Assembly: GCA_028751875.1 (NCBI GenBank)
Contig: CM054157.1
Span: 50,382,833 to 50,446,832, forward strand
Length of the DNA stretch: 64,000 nt
From: Rapana venosa
Lineage: Eukaryota; Mollusca; Gastropoda; Neogastropoda; Muricidae
Direction of reading: 5' to 3'
Position 1 is the first letter of the stretch. Each line of letters opens with the position of its first letter. The notes below the pieces were generated by a model. That model was given only the letters and a program-made list of their open reading frames with translations, was not told the origin of the DNA and searched no databases. The position numbers were made by a program, and so were the translations under genes. Positions 1 through 11,757 of this stretch are shown here, piece by piece.

Positions 1-1795
1 TACGTACGTTCGTCCGTACATACGGTAGCATAACGTACATACTACATACCTACATACATACATACATACATACATACATACATACATACATACATACATA
101 CATACATACATACATACATACATACTATAATGCGTACATACATACATACATACATACATACATACATACATACATACATACATACATACATACATACATA
201 CATACATACATACATACTATACATGCGTACATACATACAAACCTACAAACATACATACATACATACATACATACTATACATACATACATAGATACATAGA
301 ACAATACATACATACATACATACAACATACATACATACTACATAACATACATACATTACATACATACAAACATACATACAATACTAATACACACACACAA
401 AATTACATACATACATACAATACAATACAGACATACATAACACACTATACATACATACATACATACATTACGTTACGTACGTACGTACCGTAACGGTACA
501 TACGAGCATACATACATACTTACTAACATACATACATACATACATACTAAACATACATACATACATACATACAAACATACATACATACATAACAATACAT
601 ACATACATACATACATACAACATACATACATACATACATACAACATACATACGTACAATATAACATACCTACAACACATCACACACACAATACATACGTA
701 CTATAATACGAACTATACATACGTACATATCATACGTACTATACATACATACACACAAACACTACAAACGTACTATACATACACACACACAAGTACTAAT
801 ACAAACACCACACAACATACAACGTACTAAACAAACTTACTATACATACTTTACGTACTATACATACACACACCACATACATACGTACTTATACATACGT
901 ACTATAGATACGTACTATACATACATACACACACACACATACATACGTACTATACATACACACACACATCAAAAACGTACCATAACATACGTACTATACA
1001 TACGTACTATACATACTTACTATACATACATACTAATACATACATACTATACATACATACTATATATACATACTATACATACATACATACATACATACAT
1101 ACATACATACATACATACATACATACATACATACATACATACATACATACATACATACATACATACATACATACACTATACGTGCATACATACATACACT
1201 ATACGTGCATACGTACATACACTATACGTGCATACACTATACGTGCATACGTACATACACTATACGTGCATACATACATACACTATACGTGCATACATAC
1301 ATACACTATACGTGCATACATACATACACTATACGTGCATACATACATACACTATACGTGCATACATACATACACTATACGTGCATACATACATACATAC
1401 ATACATACCATATACGTGCATACATACATACATACAGACATACATACATACATCATACAAACATACAAACATACTAACATACATACATACATACAACATA
1501 CATACATACATACATACATGCACTATACGTGCATATATACAATACACACATACAGCATACATACACACATACCATACAACGTCATACGTAACATACATAC
1601 GAACATACATACATTAACATACATACATACATACATACATACATACATACATACATACATACATACATACATACATACATACATACATACATACGTTACA
1701 TACTACATAACATACATACATGGACACAGACACAAAATGACACACAAGGCAACACAGACAGACACACAGACAGACAGACACACTACATTATCTAC
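1..1795. repeat. (CATA)n/(TACA)n tetranucleotide array
   Basis: Almost pure CATA tetranucleotides with scattered indels and cacaca, cgta and ctata interruptions. Long Tyr/Met/Cys/Val or His/Thr/Tyr frames here are repeat translations, not genes. Confidence 0.97.
1175..1545. repeat. 23-bp higher-order repeat inside the CATA array
   Basis: About a dozen units consist of the 11-mer cactatacgtg followed by three CATA steps; some are shortened to 15 bp (1225-1245) and one is isolated near 1520-1535. The 11-mer contains the palindrome-like tatacgtg. Confidence 0.85.
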
Positions 1796-1846
1796 ATCAT
1801 ATATATATATATATATATAATAATATATATAAAATATATAATATAT

Positions 1847-1882
<36 letters not shown>

Positions 1883-1903
1883 GATAGATAGATAGATAGA
1901 TAG
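1796..1903. repeat. (AT)n and (GATA)n microsatellites
   Basis: Interrupted AT dinucleotides (1798-1881) pass into six to seven GATA units (1882-1907) at the border of the CT minisatellite. Confidence 0.95.
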
Positions 1904-2645
1904 ATAATATAGATCTGCTCTACTCTACTCATAGTATCCCCATGGTTTCCCCTACTCTACTCACATGGTCTCTCCCTATGCTCTACTCAGTAGGTACGCC
2001 CCTTGGACTCTCCTGCTCTACTCTACTCATAGTATCCCATGGTCCCCTCGACTCTACTCATAGTCTCCCTCTACTCCTAGCATAGTCCTCATCAATACTT
2101 TTCTTCCTCGGGCCGTAATTTCTCCCCCTCTCCCCGTAGTAACCATCAACTCCTCCTCTCCCATAGCTCCCTCTGCTCTACTCTCCTCTCCCTCTCCTCA
2201 CCTCTCCCTCTGTTCTCCCTGTACTCCCTCATATCTCCCTCTACTCTACGATCACTCTCTACTCTACTCTCCCTGTAGTCTTCTCCCTTCAATTCTCACC
2301 CCATAGTCTTCCCTCTACTCTATCTACTCTCCCTCTCTCCCCGTATCTCCCTCTACTCTACTCGCCCCATAATTATCTGTCTCTACTAATAATCTCTCTC
2401 TACTCTACTCTCCCCTTATTCTCCCTCTACTCTACTTTCCCCATAGTCTTCCTCTAACTCTTTCTCCCTCTCCCCACAGTACTCCGTCTACTCTACTCTC
2501 CCCTAGTCGCCCCTCTACTCTACTCCTCCCTCATAAAATTTTCCCTCTACTGTGACCACTATACCGCCAAATAATCTTTCCTTTACTTTCCTCCCTCTAG
2601 TCTCCCCCCACTCTACTCCCCACTCATTTTCTCACACTCTCACTC
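1904..2645. repeat. CT-rich minisatellite, left block
   Basis: Degenerate ~25-30 bp units built on ctccccatagtctccctcta and ctctactct. This is the reverse-complement sense of the GA array at 21240-27470, and it sits outside inverted copy C just as the GA array sits outside copies A and B. Confidence 0.85.
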
Positions 2646-2654
2646 TTTCGTATT

Positions 2655-2880
2655 TATTTTATTTCTAAGAAAAAGTGCATGAATTCTAGTATTAGGAATG
2701 GCATAGTAACCAGACACAACTACACACACACAACTGTGCCAGGCCAGATCATGAAATTCACAAATAACCATTGCAACGTGACGGGCGCATTTCCAGAATG
2801 CGAAACCCACGTCTTCAGACTGTAAGGATCAGAGACCATTCGCCTATCCATTAGGCTATCAACCCCCCGTCTATATTCCT
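2655..2880 (-). mobile_element. tRNA-Arg-like SINE in copy C
   Basis: On the minus strand the head reads gatagcctaatggataggcg (A box) and, after a spacer, gtgggtttcgcattctgg in place of the B box. The tail ends at cttagaaataaa. The same element occurs at 21003-21235 and 50822-51055. It is a tRNA-derived head, not a functional tRNA gene: the anticodon arm is expanded and the acceptor stem does not pair. Confidence 0.7.
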
Positions 2881-3109
2881 AACCCCCAAAAATTAAAATA
2901 TATATCTTACCTTTTGGGGAACGTAAACAAACAAAAAAGCTAATGAAACAGAAGTTCAGTAAATGGAGTTGTACTCCACTGGTGTTGTGTGTGTGTGAGT
3001 GTGTGTGTGTGTTCTTTGATGTTAAGTGCTCAGACAAAGATTTTTGTCCTTTCAGATAACCAACCATATTTGAGTTCAGCCTAACAGTCCCACTGGGTTT
3101 GGTGGCATT

Positions 3110-3785
3110 TAAGGCCATGCTACTTTGATGGATTGGTGGGTTCTAGAGGTAATTACCTGCCTAGAAAAGCGAAAAGTCCTGGTTATTTAATTAATAAATT
3201 TATTTATTACGAGGATAATGGAATAAGCACGACGCGTAGAATTTTTCTTAGATCCAGTTCCCGTTGTATGCAGGTTTTTAAACTTTGTTATCACGTTCCC
3301 TCCGCACACAAGGCCTACTCTTCCGAAAAGCGGAAAGAGATGTTTGGTTTTTATAGTCCCTCAACCGAAGGACTTTGTGGGGGGAGTGAGACAGCACTGA
3401 CTCAGGTTTCAAGTACTGGTGTGGCGGCACAATCCTTGTTTTGAGCCCGAAACTTTTGCCCCCATCCACTAAGACTGTGAGTGGTGGTATTGGTGCTAGT
3501 CTTTCGGAATGGAGACAATAAACGAAAGTCCCGTGTGGCAAAACGCATTTAGTGCACGTAAAAGACCTACGGCAACAAAAGAGTTGTCCACTGGCAAAAT
3601 TCTGTAGGAAAAAAAGTCACTCTGATAGGAAACTAATTACAGATGTAGACGGGAAAATATTTAAAAAAAAATAATGGGCGGCGCTGCTCTTGTGGCGACG
3701 CGCTCTCCCCCGAGGAGAGCAGTCCAAATTTCACACAGATAAATCTGCCGTAAACTTCAAATCATGGAAATCATATCACTGTCAC
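3110..3785 (+). mobile_element. SINE-alpha with a nested SINE-beta (copy C)
   Basis: The head (ggtaattacctgcctagaaa) is separated from the rest of the element by a minus-strand SINE-beta at about 3178-3405. The conserved core (gcacgtaaaagacctacggc, gttgtccactggcaaaattc) and the gcgacgcgctctccc segment follow. The same nesting is found in copies A and B, so it predates the duplications. Confidence 0.75.
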
Positions 3786-3924
3786 TCCACATCCAATAAT
3801 ATCGGGCCTAGTTTTTATTTACTGTGTTGTAGCACTAAATATTGTTTATGGGATAACTGCTGTTCTTCTGTTGTGTTATTTGATGGTAAAACTTCGTCCC
3901 ATCGTGTCTGAGTGTTTAGCATAT

Positions 3925-4465
3925 TTGAATTTCTGACAAGAAAGGTTTAGGGTTCGAACCCTGTAAGAATCATACAAGGGTTTTTTGTTGTTGTATGTTC
4001 GATTTACTCCGGCTTGGTCCTGTCTAATGAGTTTTGCATTTTGCCTCATTTGGGAAGACTAAACTACACAGTCAAGTTTTTTCATCCACTTTATGAATGG
4101 CGATTTGGAGAGTGCTCAAAATCCACATGACACCACCAACTCTGCAGGTGTCTGTATTTCTTTGGCCTGTTGATGTTGGAATATATTATAATCATGGTAG
4201 CAAGTGTATCCTACAGCCCTCTGACAAGTAGTCCCTCAAATATGAACTTTTCACAAGCAGCATCAGTACATCAATCCTCATCACCAATTGATCATCAATG
4301 CAAGACAAAGAAAGCAGTCTCTGATTCCAGTGACCCCTGTTTGCCTCTGGCTCATGGTGACCTACTTTCAGTTTCCCCCTTTCGTCAGGGCCTGTTATAA
4401 GTTAACTGTCAAAGCATTTGAGGTTAGAGTTGACTAGCAAAGGTCATGCCAAAAGGATGATGTGT
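3925..4465 (+). mobile_element. SINE-gamma (copy C)
   Basis: The B box gggttcgaaccctg lies near 3950. The ~500-bp body contains the landmarks ctccggcttggtcctgtcta, tgcaggtgtctgtatttctt and gatcatcaatgcaagacaaag. It is homologous to 49050-49650 (-), 19310-19905 (-) and the complete insertion at 52872-53404 (-). Confidence 0.7.
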
Positions 4466-4699
4466 TGCATGCCACACCCAAGTAGTGGTAGGTTCTGCGA
4501 ACCGTTTTTTTTGTCCACCATAAGTAGCTGCATTCCACTTCAGGAACTCACGTCTGGCTCAGTGACTTTTTTTTTCGTTCCTCGGGCTAGAGCTTCCGAA
4601 GTTCCCAATGGCGAATTCTTCATATGTGACCGTTTTGACACCACCATGAAGGAAGCCACATTCCGCCCTTTGTTTGAAAGGAGTCTTAAACATAGCCCC

Positions 4700-5478
4700 A
4701 GAATCCAACATCACCATCATCATCAGACACCGTGACCTTGGCGGTCCGTGGGGGAGACACAAAGACGATGCCGTGGGTAAGCCTCCTCCATCATCACGGT
4801 CCTCTGCTCTGCGCAGTAGTGCCGGTCATTCATCCTGGTCCAATCCTCTGTAGGTTGTCCAACCATGACTTGCTCTGTCTCCCCTCTTTCTGCCACTTCG
4901 AGTGTTCCCCTGCAGTAGTTTTTTTTTGGCAGAGTGTTGTGGGCGGGTGACGTGCCTAACCAAGTCAGCTTTTCTTTCTGACGATGGTGATGAAGGGGTT
5001 CCTGGGACGTGCCCACCGTGTTTATTTGACTCTTGAGCAATTCATTGGTCTTTTGTTTCTCTCCAGGATATTCCCCAGTAGTATTCTAGGCATTTTTTTC
5101 AAATGACTGGATTCGCTTTGCTGTTTCAGCCAGTCAATGTCCAGGTTTCACTTCCGTACTGCAGGATAGTCGTGAAAATTAGGGCTTTGTTGAGCTTTAG
5201 TTTGATTGGAGGAAACTGATCTCTTTACTTTCCCTATGGTGGTGAGTTTTTGTCATGGAAGAAAGTTGCCATGGCTATTCTGACCTTGATTTCTGTCCGT
5301 CGATCCGCCCGTCCTTTGTGATGTAGCGCCAAGGATTCGGTAATAGATATTTAAAAGCGTCTACCTCCTCCAGTTGTTGGGCCGTTCATGTAAATTTAGC
5401 AGTGGCGGTTGCTCGGTGCGTTAACAAGTACTTTACTTTTCTCCGAGCTCACCTCCATCCCAAATTCTCCAGCTCTGT
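4700..5478 (-). pseudogene. 5'-truncated RTE retrotransposon fragment in copy C
   Basis: On the minus strand, broken frames give pieces of the C-terminal part of an RTE-type reverse transcriptase: GMEVSSEKSKVLVNA, MNGQQLEEVDAFKYL, LTWLG, DWTRMNDR and a final SLCLPHGPPRSR before a GAT-rich tail (4700-4735). Multiple frameshifts and stops are present. The two flanks are contiguous in copies A and B, so this is a copy-specific insertion. Confidence 0.75.
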
Positions 5479-5479
5479 T

Positions 5480-5795
5480 CTCAGCCCCATTATTCATGCG
5501 TTTTAAAAAACAATTGTCCATCCGTTCCTACCGCATGACTAGCCTACACTACTCACTCAAAGCAGAAACCGGGGGTTTTAACGTGTGCGCAGATGTTCTG
5601 GCGTGCGTTCACATGACACGCAGGGTTCTCCAGGTTTATATCTCTTCTGAAGGACATTAAGGGATTGGAGTCAGTACAGATGATTACTCCCAGGGGGGAA
5701 ATTCCCCTTAAAAACGGCGCTGCTGTGGTGGCTCGATCCGGGCCGTCAGATCACGAATAGCAACGCCAAACACAGGCCTCTAAACCTCAAGGCTT
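5480..5795 (-). mobile_element. SINE-beta (copy C)
   Basis: Minus-strand SINE-beta with the aacgtgtgcgcagatgttct segment, the ttctgaaggacattaaggg variant of the core and, at its far end, the head remnant ccgtcagatcacgaatag. Counterpart of 18925-19230 and 48560-48860. Confidence 0.7.
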
Positions 5796-5839
5796 CCCCC
5801 TCCCCACCCCGCTCCCCTCCCCCTCTTTCCCCCAGCCAG

Positions 5840-6070
5840 TGATTAAGCTATCATGGACCATCATCCACAGAGTCTTATTCTACGTTGTGTTGTATAAATT
5901 AATGTATTGGTATCTCACAACAGCACCACTGAACACCAACGAAATGTTCCATTCCACCCCAACCCAATTCACCCAGACGCGCTCCGAGATTCGAACCCAC
6001 GACTTCGTGGATCGTGGGGATTGAAGTAAAACGGTCTTAACCACTCGCTATAAACCCCGTCCGTCAACCA
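5840..6070 (-). mobile_element. tRNA-Ser/Leu-like SINE (copy C)
   Basis: On the minus strand: tatagcgagtggttaagacc (A box) and cgtgggttcgaatctcgg (B box), with a long variable region between them as in class II tRNAs. It matches 18645-18920 (+) and is missing from copy B. Confidence 0.7.
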
Positions 6071-6479
6071 TGATGGTGCGTTTTATTTTAGTTGTTTTTA
6101 ATGCAGTTGGTTGGGGGGTTTGTTTGGTGGTTCGTTTTTTGTTTGTTTTGGTTTGGAGGGGTAGGGTGTTTGGATGGGGTGAGATTTTTCCGATTGAGTT
6201 CTGTTTTAATACGAAACTTCATTTTAAACATACACAATTTTCAATCCTGGTCCCCCCAGCAATTTTAAGTGAGCAGCATCCCAGAAGTCGGAATGCGGAT
6301 ACCTTAAAATTGGTTGGAGGGGGGGTAGTGGGGGGGGGGTATAGGCGGGGGGGGGTTTTGGAGAACGGTCAAAAAAATCTCACGATTGGTGAATCTCGGA
6401 GCTCTAAGAGTAAGCCGAGACACGGGAATAACATATGCCACAAAACATTAGCCCTATTTAGGTATACACGAGACTGAAG

Positions 6480-6740
6480 CTTGGATTACCTCTCTGATAG
6501 CCTATATATTGGATGGCATAGATGGCTTCATGGAACAATATCAAAATATTGACTATTCGTAATAGGACAACATTTCATAAATATTTTAAATAAAATTTTT
6601 TAATTGAAAGCACAAGTATTTTCATGTCCAGCACGATGTGTTTAAGAAATTATTTCATCAGACGTTATTAAATAAAATAAATAAACAATAAATAATATAA
6701 AAATAAAAACCTTTCATTTGATTATAATTTGCTAACAAGC
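6480..6740. other. Unique AT-rich end of copy C
   Basis: Complement of the block at 18340-18500 and 48160-48320 (cattcagtgctgaaaatact, ccatgaagccatctatgcc). No gene seen. Confidence 0.6.
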
Positions 6741-6917
6741 ACACACCGCAAAAAATCGCACGCCATATACACTAGCACAACAAACACAACACACACCACA
6801 CACACTGCCAACACAAACAAACACACAACACCAAACATAACAGACACCACAAAAAACAATACCCAACAACCAAAATACACACACAAACACAACACACACA
6901 AAACACACACTCTGGAA
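6741..6917. repeat. CA-rich simple repeat
   Basis: Interrupted (CA)n, the complement of the TG array that follows gene X in duplicons A and B. Confidence 0.9.
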
Positions 6918-8061
6918 GGTTAGTGGTGGTGGTGGTGGTGGGTGGAGGGGGGGTGGGGAGTGTGGGTGGGGAGTGTTGTTGTGTGTGTGTGTGTGTGTGT
7001 GTGGGTGTGTGTGTTTGTGTGGTGTGTGTGTGGGAGTGTGTGTGTGTGGGTGTGTGTGTGGGTGTGTTGGTGTGTGGTGAGGTGTGTGTGTGCCGAGTGT
7101 GTGTGTGTGTCTGTGTGTGTCTGTGTGTGGTGTGTTGTCTGTGTGTGTGGTGTCTGTGTGTGTCTGTGGTTGTCCTGTGTGAGTGATGTGTCAGTTTGTG
7201 TGTCTGATGTGAGTGAGTTAGTCTGTTGTTGATACTGAGTGAGACAGTTGATTTGATGTGTCTGGGGGTGTGTGATTCTTTTGTTGTGTGTGACTCTATG
7301 TGTGTGTCTGAGTGTGTGGACTGTGTGGTGTGTAATGTGTGTGTGTATGTGTGTGTGTGTGTGTCTGATCTGTGTGTGTCTGGTCTGTGTGTGTCTGTCT
7401 GTGTGTTCCTGTCTGTGTGTGGTGTGTCTGGTTTGTGTGGTGTGCTGTGTGTGTGTCTGATTGTTGTTGTGTCCTGTGTGTGTGTGTCTGTGTATGTGGT
7501 GTTCCCTGAGTGTGTGTCTGGTGGTGTGTGTGTCTGTGTGTGAGTCTGTGTGTGTGGCTTGTGTGTGTGTGTCTGTGTGTGTGTCAGTGTGTGAGTCTGT
7601 GTGTGTGGTCTGAGTGAGTCTGTGTGTGTGCTGTGTGTGTGTCTGTGAGTTGTGTCCTGTGTGTGTGTGGTCTGTGTGTTGTGTCTGTGTGTGTTGTGTC
7701 TGTGGTGTTGTCTGTGTTGTGTGGGTCTGTGTTGTGTGTGGTGTGTCCTGTGTGTGTGTCCTGGTGTGTGTGTCTGTGTGGTGTGTTGTGTCTGTGTGTT
7801 GTCTGTGTGTGTGTGTCTGTGTGTGTGTCCTGTGTGGTGTGTGTGTGTGTGTGTGTGTCGTGTGGTGGTGTGTGTGTCTGGTCTGTGTGGGGGGGTGTGT
7901 CTTTTGTGTTGTCTGTTGGTGTGTGTCCTGTGAGTGTTGTCTGTGTGGTGTGTGTCTGTGTAGTGTGTATGTGTGTGATGTCTGTGTATTGTTGTCTGTG
8001 TTTGTGGTGTGTCTGTGTGTCTGTGTCTGTGTGTTGTGTCCTCGTGTGTGTGTCTGTGTGG
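6918..8061. repeat. TG-rich array 1
   Basis: A (GGT)n lead-in is followed by TG dinucleotides regularly broken by tctg (tgtgtctgtgtgtg). The strand asymmetry is near complete: only G and T with single C bases. Confidence 0.95.
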
Positions 8062-8310
<249 letters not shown>

Positions 8311-8640
8311 GGTGTATTAGATTTCCAGTGGAGGAGGGAGTTATTTGGTACTGTACAGGAGAAGGAATATTCAGGGGATCAATTGCATGAGAAATAATAA
8401 ACAAAATTTAAAAATAAAAACTATAAAAAAACACCAACCAAAATTTATAGAAAAAAACAAAAACAACACCGTTACATACTAACCTTTGAACTACAAAAAA
8501 CAACAGGAAAATGTAATTCTAACAATTTCCTTAACAAAATCAGTAATTCCAATGAAAATTGTAAATAACATTTCAACTACTTGGAATTTCACGTGAAAAA
8601 AAACCCAAACCTATCTTAATGTGTGTAAACCCCCCTCCCC
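8311..8640 (+). repeat. Unique block of tandem unit 1
   Basis: Nearly the same as 11231-11620: ggtactgtacaggagaagga, gatcaattgcatgagaaat, accgttacatactaaccttt, ggaatttcacgtgaaaaaaa. Non-coding and AT-rich. Confidence 0.85.
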
Positions 8641-8917
8641 GCCCTCAAAAGAAACCCAAGAAGGCAACACCCCCCCCCACCCCCCCCCCAACACCACCCA
8701 CCCCCCCCCCCACACACCCCCCCCCCCCCCCACACCACACCCCCCCCCCCACCCCCCCCCCCCCCCAACCCGTTTTACACTGTTCAACACCCAACAACCA
8801 CCCCACCCCCCCCAAACACCTCCCACCCACCCCACCCCCCACCCAAACCAACCCAACCCCCAACATCACCCCAGTCCCCCCCCCCACCACCCACCCCCCC
8901 CCCCCCCCCCCCCCCCA

Positions 8918-8948
<31 letters not shown>

Positions 8949-9404
8949 ACCACCCCCCCCCCCCCCCCCCCACAAAACAACCCACACCCACCCCCCCCCC
9001 GCCCCCGCACCCCCCCCCCCCACACCCCCCCCAAACACCCGCCCCCGCCACACCACACCACCCCCCCCAAACCCCCCCCACACCACCCCCACCCCACCCC
9101 CCCCCCCCCCCCCCCCCCCCCACCCCCCCCCCCCACCCCCCCCGCCCCCCCCTCCACCCCCTCCCAATCACCCACTCCCCCCCACAACCGTACCCCCACA
9201 CCACACCCCCACCTCCCCCCCGCACACCGCGCACCACCACCCACCCCCACACCCCTCCAAACCCCTCCGCACCCAACCCCTCGCAACCCCCTAGCCCCAC
9301 CCCACCCACGCCCCTCCGCGCACACACCACACCCCACCCCAACACCCCCTAACCTACGGAACCCGCCACCCCACCCCACCCCCCCCAACCCCCCCCCCCC
9401 ACAC
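8641..9404. repeat. Poly-C/CCCA low-complexity tract
   Basis: About 760 bp of C runs with A and a few T interruptions. The same place in the second unit (11625-11652) holds under 30 bp, so the tract varies greatly in length or is inflated. Confidence 0.9.
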
Positions 9405-9894
9405 CCCAGGGAAGAAAGAAGCTCAACCCTTAAAACCAATAGGGAGAAACACCCAGCAACAACAGAAAACCAATTACAAACACAATATCTCTAGCCCCTT
9501 TTTTAAACCCTTCCCCCGCTTTAAAGGGCTCACCAAAAGTGGGGGTTTTTTTAAATTTTGGGGGGGGGGGGGGGGGGGGGGTTTGGGGGGGGGGGGTTGG
9601 GGGAAAAAATTTTTTCGGATCTAACACGAAACATTACAACAAAATTTAATACCCCCAGCTTTTCCGTAGATTTTATGCAAAGTGGTTCGGAAACCTTAAA
9701 TTGAGGGGGGGGGGGAAATTAAATGGGGTTTTTTAATTTAAACCAAGATTTTGAACTGAGTTTGGGAGAAATATTCAGTGCCCCCATCATTGTAAATTTC
9801 AACAAGACTTGATCCCTGTACCTTAGGCAACATCCCACAAACAATCAAAAAAAACTAAACAACAAACAAAAATTTAAATAAACACAAAAAAACA
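9405..9894. other. End of tandem unit 1
   Basis: gaagaaagaagctcaaccc and the caattacaaacacaatatct block recur at 11653-11740. 9560-9610 is G-rich; the rest is unique AT-rich DNA with no gene. Confidence 0.6.
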
Positions 9895-11175
9895 CTGAAA
9901 TGTGTTTAGAAATTATTTCAGCGTTATACCTGTCATTGGTTATGAATTGCTTAGCAAAACCGACGCACGCATTACATAGACACAATACACACAATCCCCT
10001 GGAATGTTAACAACACATACACACACACAAATACACCCAAAAATACCACACAACACACGACACATAACACACCTGTTGGTGGTGGTTGTGGTTGGTGGTG
10101 GTGGGTGGGGGGTGTGGAGGGTGTGGGTGTGTGTGTGTGTTGGTGTGTGTTGTGGTGTGTGTTGTGTGTGTGTGTGTGTTGGTTGTGGTGGGTGTGTGTG
10201 TGTGTGTTGTGTGTGGTGTGTTGTTGTGTGTGGTGCGTGTTGTGTGTGTGTCTGTGGTGTCTGTGTGTGTGTTCTGTGTGTGTGTGTCTGTGTGTGTCTG
10301 TGTGTGTTTGTGTTGTGTGTGTGTCTGTGTGTGGTCTGAGTGTGTGTGTGTCTGTGTGTGGTCTGTGTGTGTCTGTTGTGTGTGTCTGGTGTTTGTTGTG
10401 TGTGTCTGTGTGTGTGTGTGTGTCTGTGTGTGTGTGTCTGTGTGTGTGTGTCTGTGTGTGTGTTGTGTGTGTGTATGTGTGTGTGTTGTGTTGTCTGTGT
10501 GTGTCGTCTGTGTGTGTTGTCTGTGTGTGCTGTCTGTGTGTGTGTGTCTGTGTGTGTTGTGTCTGTGTGTGTTGTCTGTGTGTGTGTCTGTTGTGTGTGT
10601 CTGTGTGTGTGTGTCTGTGTGTGTTGTCGGTGTGTGTCTGTGTGTGTGTCTGTGTGTGTGTGTCTGTGTGTGTGTCTGTGTGTTGTGTCTGTGTGTGTGT
10701 CTGTGTGTGTGGTGGTGTGTTGTCTGTGTGTGTGTCTGTGTGTGGTCTGTGTGTGTGTGTCTGTGTGTGTGTCTTGTGTGTGTGTCTGTGTGTTGTGTCT
10801 GTGTGTGTGTTGTGTGTGTGTGTCTGTGTTGTGTGTGTCTGGTGTGTGTCTGTGTGTGTGTGTCTGTGTGTTGGTGTCTGTGTGTGTGTCTGTGTGTGTG
10901 TGTCTGTGTGTGTGTCTGGTGTGTCTGTGTGTGTGTGTGTCTGTGTGTGGTGTGTGTGTCTGTGTGTGTGTCTTGTGTGTGTGTGTCTGTGTGTGTGTGT
11001 CTGTGTGTGTGTCTGTGTGTGTGTGTCTGGTGGTGTGTCTGTGTGTGGTTATGTGGGTGTGGGTCTGTGTGTGTGTCGGTGTTTGTGTGTGTGTGTGTGT
11101 CTGTGTCTGTGTGTGTGTCTGTGTGTGTGTCTGTGTGTGTTCAAATCTTAACGTCTTTTCAGTTGTGATATTAGA

Positions 11176-11208
<33 letters not shown>

Positions 11209-11757
11209 GGGGTGGGGGGTGGGGGAGGAGGGTGTATGTAGTTTCATTTCCAGATTGAGGAGGGTGTAGTTGGTACTGTACAGGAGAAGGATTTCAGGGG
11301 ATCAATGCATGAGAAATTATAAACAAAATTTAAAAATAAAAAATATATAAAAACAACAACCAAAATTATAGAAAAAAAAAAAAAAAAAAAAAAAAAAAAC
11401 AAAAAAAAAACAACACACCGTTACATTACTAACCTATTGAACTACAATAAACAACAGGAAAATGCAATCTAAACTAAACAATTTCTAACAAAATCAGTAA
11501 TTCCAATGAAAATTGTAAATAACATTTCAACTACTGAATTTCACGTGAAAAAAAAAAAAACCCAAACCTATCTTAATGTTGTAACCCCCTCCCCCCTGCC
11601 CTCAAAAAACCCAAGAAGCAACACACCCCCACCCCCCCCCCCCCCACCCACCCTGAAGAAAGAAGCTCAACCCCTTAAAAAAAGAGGGGGAAACACCCAG
11701 CAAAACAAAAACCCAATTCAAACACAATATCTCTACCCCCTCCTATGACACAAACAA
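9895..11757. repeat. Tandem unit 2: CA lead, TG array 2, poly-G, unique block
   Basis: It repeats the order of 6640-9490. 9895-9960 matches the complement of the unique block at 18320-18385. A TG array spans 10080-11140, poly-G 11176-11205, the unique block 11231-11620 and the gaagaaagaagctcaacccc end 11653-11740. A poly-A run lies at 11371-11398. Confidence 0.85.

Larger units (their letters stand above)
2646..6740 (-). repeat. Inverted copy (C) of the SINE cluster
   Basis: Read on the minus strand, this segment follows the order of 18320-21235 and 48150-51060: gcggtgtgtgcttgttagca near 6740, then the dispersed block, tRNA-Ser-like SINE, SINE-beta, SINE-gamma, SINE-alpha with nested beta, and the tRNA-Arg-like SINE near 2660-2880. 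It passes into a CT minisatellite on the left (the complement of the GA array) and a CA/TG array on the right. It carries its own RTE insertion at 4700-5478. Confidence 0.85.

Noticed and set aside
1..1800. Telomeric or centromeric repeat
   Set aside because: The unit is CATA rather than TTAGGG, and the 23-bp unit covers under 400 bp; an ordinary microsatellite explains it.
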